A DNA stretch of 64,000 bases from Pseudomonas libanensis (lineage in GTDB: Bacteria > Pseudomonadota > Gammaproteobacteria > Pseudomonadales > Pseudomonadaceae). A model generated the notes under the pieces. It did no database searches. It worked only from the letters and a program-made list of their open reading frames with translations, and had not been told where the DNA came from. The position numbers were made by a program, and so were the translations under genes. Where the stretch lies: positions 62,001 to 126,000 of the forward strand of contig NZ_JYLH01000014.1 in assembly GCF_001439685.1 (NCBI RefSeq). Direction: 5' to 3'. Shown here piece by piece: positions 59,495-64,000 of this stretch (its first letter is position 1; every line of letters starts with the position of its first letter).

Positions 59495-61648
59495 ATGCAC
59501 AATGACGGAAAGGTGGTGCCTTTCAACAGGGCACAGGCCACGCCATCGCCGCTCGCGCGCCTGCCGGTGGTGGTGCTGCAGGTGCGTGACAAGGCCGCGC
59601 AACAGTTGCAACAGGGTTTGCAGGAGTTGTTCGATAACGCCGACGACACCCTGTTCGAAATGGCTGACAAGGCGCGTAGCACCGTCGATCATCATATTTT
59701 CTTCGAGGCCATGCGCGACCTGCGCCTCAAGCGCAAGAACTTCGAGCGCGTATTCATGGAGCAGCTGTTCGTCGCCTTTGCCGATCTGGGCCTGGCCGGG
59801 CGCGGCGACATGCACTTGGTGCCGGTGGTGTCTTACGAAGGCGCGTCCGGTACAAGCGCGGACGAGGCGGAAAAAGCCGTGGCCCTGGAAGCGATGCTCA
59901 GTCGAGTACGGCATCGCGATGGGTTGGCACTGGGGCAGTTGAGTGCGCGGTTCAGTGAATTGCTTGGCAGGCGCCTGGATGACCATGAGAACCCACTGGG
60001 GCCGGCCTTGCTTTGCGAGTTCTTCCTGCAGGCCGGGCGCAGCCTGGGGGTGGAGATCCGGGTCAAGCTGATCATGCTCAAGCTGTTTGAAAAATATGTG
60101 CTCAGCGACGCTGATCTGCTGTACGCCGAGGCCAATCAGCTACTGGTCGCCACTGGGGTACTGCCCCAACTCAAGGCCGTTCCGTCCCGTCGTCCCGGCG
60201 CGCCTGCGGCCCGTGAACAGCACCACGCCAGCCAGTCGATCGCCGAGCCGCCGTTCGAGCCAAGCGGACAAGAGGCCTTCAGTGCCTTGCAAAAATGGCT
60301 GGTGGCCGTGCGTGGCAGCGTAGCGCCGACCCTCGAGGCCAGTACCGAGCCGCAACCCATTGCCACCCGCGACCTGCTGCGCCTGCTGTCGCATTTGCAA
60401 CAGTACGTCCCGGAGCCCGACGCCGACGCCGATTTCGACCTGCGCAACCAGCTTGAGCAGCTACTGACTCGGGTCAGCGTCAAGAGTGGCAGGTCGCGGG
60501 TGCTGGAAGAGGCTGACGAAGATGTAATCAACCTGGTTGCCTTGCTGTTTGAGTTCATTCTCGATGACCGCGGCGTGCCGGTTGCTTTCAAGGGCTTGAT
60601 TGCCCGCTTGCAGATTCCGATGCTGAAAGTCGCGGTGCTGGACAAAAGCCTGTTCAGCTGCGCGAACCATCCGGTGCGACGCTTGCTCAATGAAATCGCA
60701 AACGCCGTCATGGGATGGAGCCCGCCCGGGGACAACCCGCGCGACTACCTCTACCTGCGTATCGAGCAGGTCGTACAGCGGCTACTGAATGAGTTTGTCG
60801 AAGATACGGCAATTTTTTCCCAGCTACTGGCGCAGTTCAGCGCGTTTACCGCCGATGAGCGCGGGCGTAGTGAGTTGCTGGAGCGGCACACCCATGAAGC
60901 CGAGCAAGAGCGCCTGCATACCGAGGCTGCTCGCCAGCGTGTGGCGCAGGTGCTCAATCGGCGGCTACTGGGTAAAGTCTTGCCGCAGTTTGTGCTGCAG
61001 TTTCTGCAGCGAGCCTGGAGCCAGGTGCTGGTCTTGACCGCGCTCAAGCACGGTGAACAATCCCTGCAATGGCAAACGGCGCTGCGCACCATGGATGAGC
61101 TGATCTGGAGCGTTGGCCTGCAGAAAGACACCGAAGCAGGCCGGCGTTTGCTCGAACAATTACCCGGGCTGCTCAAGGCGTTGCGTGACGGCCTGACCAG
61201 CGCGGCGTTCGATTCGTTCAGCACCCGTGAGTTTTTCCAGCAGTTGCAGGCCATGCATGTGCAGTCGTCAGAGGGCGAGGGCGTCGATGTGCTGGTCGAA
61301 GTCCGCGAGCCTTTCGTCTTCAGCCCGAGTTTGCCGCCACCCCACGAGCCTCTGCCCGATGATGATTCCGATCTGCTCAAGGTCCAGCAGTTGCGTATAG
61401 GCACCTGGATCGAGCTGCAGCAAAACGACGCCGCCATCCTGCGCTGCAAGTTGACGGCAATCATGCCGCCTGCCAGTACCTATGTTTTTGTCAGTCGCAC
61501 AGGGCTCAAGGTCCTGGAGCAAACCGCCGGGCAGTTAGCCCTGGCCTTCAAGCGTGGCGCGCTGCGCACGCTGGATAATGGCTTGCTGTTCGAACGTGCG
61601 CTGGCTGCGGTGGTGGGTAACCTGCGTCAACTCAATCGCGGCAAGTGA
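59495..61648 (+). CDS. DUF1631 family protein
   Basis: 717 residues, mostly helical, no signal peptide or membrane segments. Begins MHNDGKVVPFNRAQATPSPL, with DALFEMADKARSTVDHHIFFEA-type text (FEMADKARSTVDHHIFFEAM). The C-terminus has a PilZ-like look (RIGTWIELQQNDAAILRCKL, VFVSRTGLKVLEQTAGQLA), which could bind cyclic di-GMP, but the key Arg and DxSxxG residues are not clear. Function unknown; lies between nadC and ampD as in P. aeruginosa (PA4523). Confidence 0.85.
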   Translation: MHNDGKVVPFNRAQATPSPLARLPVVVLQVRDKAAQQLQQGLQELFDNADDTLFEMADKARSTVDHHIFFEAMRDLRLKRKNFERVFMEQLFVAFADLGLAGRGDMHLVPVVSYEGASGTSADEAEKAVALEAMLSRVRHRDGLALGQLSARFSELLGRRLDDHENPLGPALLCEFFLQAGRSLGVEIRVKLIMLKLFEKYVLSDADLLYAEANQLLVATGVLPQLKAVPSRRPGAPAAREQHHASQSIAEPPFEPSGQEAFSALQKWLVAVRGSVAPTLEASTEPQPIATRDLLRLLSHLQQYVPEPDADADFDLRNQLEQLLTRVSVKSGRSRVLEEADEDVINLVALLFEFILDDRGVPVAFKGLIARLQIPMLKVAVLDKSLFSCANHPVRRLLNEIANAVMGWSPPGDNPRDYLYLRIEQVVQRLLNEFVEDTAIFSQLLAQFSAFTADERGRSELLERHTHEAEQERLHTEAARQRVAQVLNRRLLGKVLPQFVLQFLQRAWSQVLVLTALKHGEQSLQWQTALRTMDELIWSVGLQKDTEAGRRLLEQLPGLLKALRDGLTSAAFDSFSTREFFQQLQAMHVQSSEGEGVDVLVEVREPFVFSPSLPPPHEPLPDDDSDLLKVQQLRIGTWIELQQNDAAILRCKLTAIMPPASTYVFVSRTGLKVLEQTAGQLALAFKRGALRTLDNGLLFERALAAVVGNLRQLNRGK

Positions 61649-61709
61649 TCGCAACCGCAGGGCGGAACGCGGCATACTGGTAACACTTCGTCTCATTCAA
61701 GGAGCCTGT

Positions 61710-62270
61710 ATGCAGTTGGACCACGCCAGCGGTTGGTGCCAGGGCATTCGTCACTGCCCTTCGCCCAACTTCAACGAGCGCCCGGAAGGCGAAATCTCGC
61801 TGTTGGTGGTGCACAACATCAGCTTGCCGCCGGCGCAGTTCGCCACTGGCAAGGTGCAGGAGTTTTTCCAGAATCGCCTGAATATCTCGGAACATCCCTA
61901 CTTTGAGGGGATTGCACACCTACGTGTATCTGCGCATTTTCTGATTGAGCGTGACGGCATTGTGACGCAATTTGTTTCTTGTCGGGAACGAGCCTGGCAT
62001 GCAGGTGTTTCCAGCTTCGAGGGCCGCGAAGTGTGCAACGATTTCTCCCTGGGGATCGAGCTGGAGGGCACTGACGAACTGCCATTTACCGATGCCCAGT
62101 ACAGGTCGCTTATCGACCTGACACGCCAGCTGCTGGCGGCCTACCCGAAGATTACCCAACAACGTATTTGTGGTCATAGCGACATCGCTCCGGGACGCAA
62201 AACCGACCCGGGCCCCGCTTTTGATTGGACGCGCTTTCGTAGCGCCCTGCAGGATGGAGGACACGAATAA
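61710..62270 (+). CDS. ampD: 1,6-anhydro-N-acetylmuramyl-L-alanine amidase AmpD
   Basis: Cytoplasmic zinc amidase of peptidoglycan recycling; its loss raises anhydro-muropeptides that activate AmpR and AmpC beta-lactamase. 186 residues from ATG 61710 (AAGGAG upstream). Zinc ligands expected in SLLVVHNISLP (His), ICGHSDIAPGRKTDPGPAF (His and Asp); also RAWHAGVSSF. Overlaps ampE by 1 base. Confidence 0.96.
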   Translation: MQLDHASGWCQGIRHCPSPNFNERPEGEISLLVVHNISLPPAQFATGKVQEFFQNRLNISEHPYFEGIAHLRVSAHFLIERDGIVTQFVSCRERAWHAGVSSFEGREVCNDFSLGIELEGTDELPFTDAQYRSLIDLTRQLLAAYPKITQQRICGHSDIAPGRKTDPGPAFDWTRFRSALQDGGHE

Positions 62271-63106
62271 TGAGTTTCCTGGTGTTGGTGCTGGCGGTCT
62301 GGATCGAGAAGTTCTCGGCCTTGCGCCTGCGGCTGCAGCGCGACGGCGGATGGCTGCGTGAGCTGGCCAGGCTGGAGTCGAGCCCGCGCATGGGCAAGCG
62401 CCCCTGGCTGATCCTGCTGATCATGGTGCTGCTGCCCGTGGCGTTGCTGGCGCTGTTGCTGCTGGTACTGGAGCCCGTGGCCTATGGCCTGCTGGCATTG
62501 CCGGTGCACTTGTTGGTGGTGATCTACAGCCTGGGCCGTGGTGATCTGTTGGCAGGGCTGGGACCGTTTCGTGACGCCTGGCGGCGCGGTGACCTGCAAG
62601 CTGCCGAACACGTGGCCGAGCGCGATCTGAATCTTGGCGCGGACAGTGGCGAGCAATTACTGGAGCGCGTTCAGGGCTACTTGCTGTGGCAGGCGTATCA
62701 GAGCTTTTTCGCGGTGATTTTCTGGTATTTCCTGCTGGGCCCAGTGGCCGCCTTGGCCTACCGCCTGTTGGCCCTGGCCAGCGAACATAGCCAGAACCCC
62801 TTGGTGACCGAGCGTGCCACGCAATTGCGCCACGCGTTTGACTGGCTGCCGGTACGCCTGCTGGCGGCGAGTTTTGCCTTGGTGGGCAATTTCGTCGGGG
62901 TCAGCCGTGTGATGCTCCACGAACTGCTGAGCTGGGACATCAGCGCTGCACAGCTGATGGAAAAAGTCGGGCTGGCCGCTGCCGAAATTCCGCCGCCGGT
63001 GGTGGGTGCCGATGGCATCAACAGTCTGGATCGCCTGTGGGAGCTGCTGCTGCGTGCAGCGGTGCTGTGGTATGCCGGTTTTGCCATCTGGACTGTATTG
63101 CCCTAA
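62270..63106 (+). CDS. ampE: Regulatory membrane protein AmpE
   Basis: 278 residues with about four transmembrane segments (first at LILLIMVLLPVALLALLLLV, last at the C-terminus LWYAGFAIWTVLP). The cytoplasmic loop carries a CobD-like part. It has been regarded as a partner of AmpD in sensing cell-wall stress; the mechanism is unclear. Stop/start overlap TAATG with ampD. Confidence 0.94.
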   Translation: MSFLVLVLAVWIEKFSALRLRLQRDGGWLRELARLESSPRMGKRPWLILLIMVLLPVALLALLLLVLEPVAYGLLALPVHLLVVIYSLGRGDLLAGLGPFRDAWRRGDLQAAEHVAERDLNLGADSGEQLLERVQGYLLWQAYQSFFAVIFWYFLLGPVAALAYRLLALASEHSQNPLVTERATQLRHAFDWLPVRLLAASFALVGNFVGVSRVMLHELLSWDISAAQLMEKVGLAAAEIPPPVVGADGINSLDRLWELLLRAAVLWYAGFAIWTVLP

Positions 63107-63110
63107 ACAT

Positions 63111-63322
63111 TGTGGGAGGGGGCTTGCCCCCGATGGCGGCTAAACCGGCATCCCTGCCGGTTTACCCCCCAAATCCCTGTCGAATTCCGGCCAGCGTGGT
63201 TTAACGGGGCGCCTCAGATCAAAAGCAAGATCACGAGCGGCTCGCTGCGCATCGTGGTTACCGTCGGCTGCTACACGATTGTTTAGATACCCATGGCTAT
63301 CGGGGGCAAGCCCCCTCCCACA
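63111..63322. repeat. REP-bounded structured repeat, copy 2 (212 bp)
   Basis: Ends in a perfect 24-bp inverted repeat of the TGTGGGAGGGGGCTTGCC family. The interior from about 63136 matches the right half of copy 1 (27648-27843), including GGCCAGCGTGGTTTAACGGG and ATCGTGGTTACCGTCGGCTG. It keeps the hairpin TAAACCGGC-ATCCCT-GCCGGTTTA, with a compensated base change relative to copy 1. It fills most of the 352-base ampE-chemoreceptor gap; I see nothing else there but the chemoreceptor leader. Confidence 0.82.
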
Positions 63323-63458
63323 TTGGGGCTCCGGACACGCCGTTAACCTTACGTTACAAAACTCCCTTTCAAATTGAGCTATACAGACAGAGCGCTAAAT
63401 AGTGGCTATCTGCCGTCGCCCTGCGCCTCAATAAAAATAAAAGAAGGGGAGGTCACCT

Positions 63459-64000
63459 GTGAAGAGCTTGCTCTATCCCGCCGTCGCGCTGATGAACCGC
63501 CTGAGCTTCGGCATGAAGTTCAGCCTGATCAGCGTGCTATTCCTGCTGCCGATGCTGGCGACCAACTATTACCTGGTGCGTGATTCCTGGCGCGAATTCC
63601 AGGGCACTCGCATCGAACTCCAGAGCCTTGACCTGCTTGGCAGCAGCCTGGTGTTGCGTCGCGACCTGGAAACCCTCAACAACCAGGTGCAGATCAACGC
63701 CACGCTTGGCCAGTCCGGCAAGGCCGCCGACCTTGAGGCGAGGATCAGCGCCCTGGAGCAGAGTGTGCTGGACCGCTTGCAAGCCTTCAGCGCCGTGGCG
63801 ACCCAGCCCGAGCACGTCACCGTTTTTGAAAGCAAGCGCGACGAGTTGATCGCCGCGTTCAAGGCGCAGCAACAGGAAAGTTCGTTGCTCAACAAAACGG
63901 CGCTGATCGGCAAATTACTTAACCAGGCCCAGATGCTCAGCCAGATTATTGCCAGCCAGGCCGGCTTGAGCCGTGACGCGCAAAGTGATCTACGCCAACT
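63459..64000 (+). CDS. Methyl-accepting chemotaxis protein (N-terminal part, runs off window)
   Basis: GTG start at 63459 with a strong GGGGAGGT ribosome site. 180 residues visible: MKSLLYPAVALMNRLSFGMK, first transmembrane segment FSLISVLFLLPMLATNYYLV, then a helical periplasmic ligand-binding region (LLGSSLVLRRDLETLNNQVQ). The second transmembrane segment, HAMP and signalling domains lie beyond 64000. Position after ampE matches a known transducer gene (PA4520) in P. aeruginosa. Ligand unknown. Confidence 0.85.
   Translation, partial: MKSLLYPAVALMNRLSFGMKFSLISVLFLLPMLATNYYLVRDSWREFQGTRIELQSLDLLGSSLVLRRDLETLNNQVQINATLGQSGKAADLEARISALEQSVLDRLQAFSAVATQPEHVTVFESKRDELIAAFKAQQQESSLLNKTALIGKLLNQAQMLSQIIASQAGLSRDAQSDLRQ

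Noticed and set aside
63340..63450. FliA (sigma28) promoter for the chemoreceptor
   Set aside because: TCAAATTG at about 63370 resembles the -35, but nothing close to GCCGATAA follows at the right spacing.

Overview
The window reads as a chromosomal core segment of a fluorescent Pseudomonas (P. fluorescens/P. putida type). Gene order, from memory of P. aeruginosa PAO1 and P. putida KT2440, matches known blocks: lolB-TPR-hemA-prfA-prmC-moeB-murI-pagL, phrB-merR-hemH, algW-nif3-cysDN, pta-slyD, rpsT-murJ-ribF-ileS-lspA-fkpB-ispH, minor pilins-thiO-bamD-rluD-pgeF-clpB, ndh to pilD, and nadC-DUF1631-ampDE. GC is high and genes are tightly packed. Many REP/REPIN palindromes of several families fill the gaps, as expected for this group. 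I see no prophage, insertion sequence, CRISPR array or plasmid-type gene.

Layout. 1-7.9 kb: lipoprotein export (lolB), haem entry (hemA), translation termination (prfA, prmC), moeB, murI and a PagL lipid A deacylase with a candidate AlgU promoter. 8.0-17.7 kb: a light/oxidative-stress block. A MerR-type LitR/PplR-like regulator, photolyase, NTF2-like protein, SDR, FAD oxidase, DUF1365 protein and a Cfa-type fatty-acid methyltransferase form one overlapping operon behind a DUF523/DUF1722 gene. A renalase-like flavoprotein and a Trp-rich protein form a second unit. Three TGTACA-N12-TGTACA-type boxes sit at the promoters of both units. 17.9-24.1 kb: TIGR01777 protein, ferrochelatase, a siderophore receptor, AlgW and a Nif3-like protein. 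24.3-27.1 kb: sulfate activation (cysD, cysNC). 27.1-27.9 kb: a gene-free interval with a REP-bounded, strongly structured repeat; a shorter copy lies at 63.1-63.3 kb. 27.9-32.3 kb: acyltransferase, pta, DUF3565, slyD, rpsT. 32.5-40.1 kb: murJ, ribF, ileS, lspA, fkpB, ispH. 40.0-44.1 kb: minor pilins and thiO. 44.1-50.0 kb: bamD, rluD, pgeF, clpB (RpoH promoter). 50.3-50.8 kb: tRNA Asn-Pro-Lys and a second tRNA-Pro. 50.9-57.8 kb: ndh, small proteins, an ECF-type permease, yacG, coaE, pilD, pilC, pilA. 57.8-64 kb: tRNA-Thr, nadC, DUF1631, ampD, ampE and the start of a chemoreceptor.

The most notable points are: (1) the box-controlled, probably light-responsive regulon joining DNA repair, flavoproteins and membrane-lipid methylation; (2) a two-copy repeat whose terminal REPs differ by family but whose internal hairpin shows compensatory change; (3) type IV pilus loci that keep pilA, pilC, pilD and minor pilins but lack pilB, pilY1/Y2 and pilSR at their usual places.
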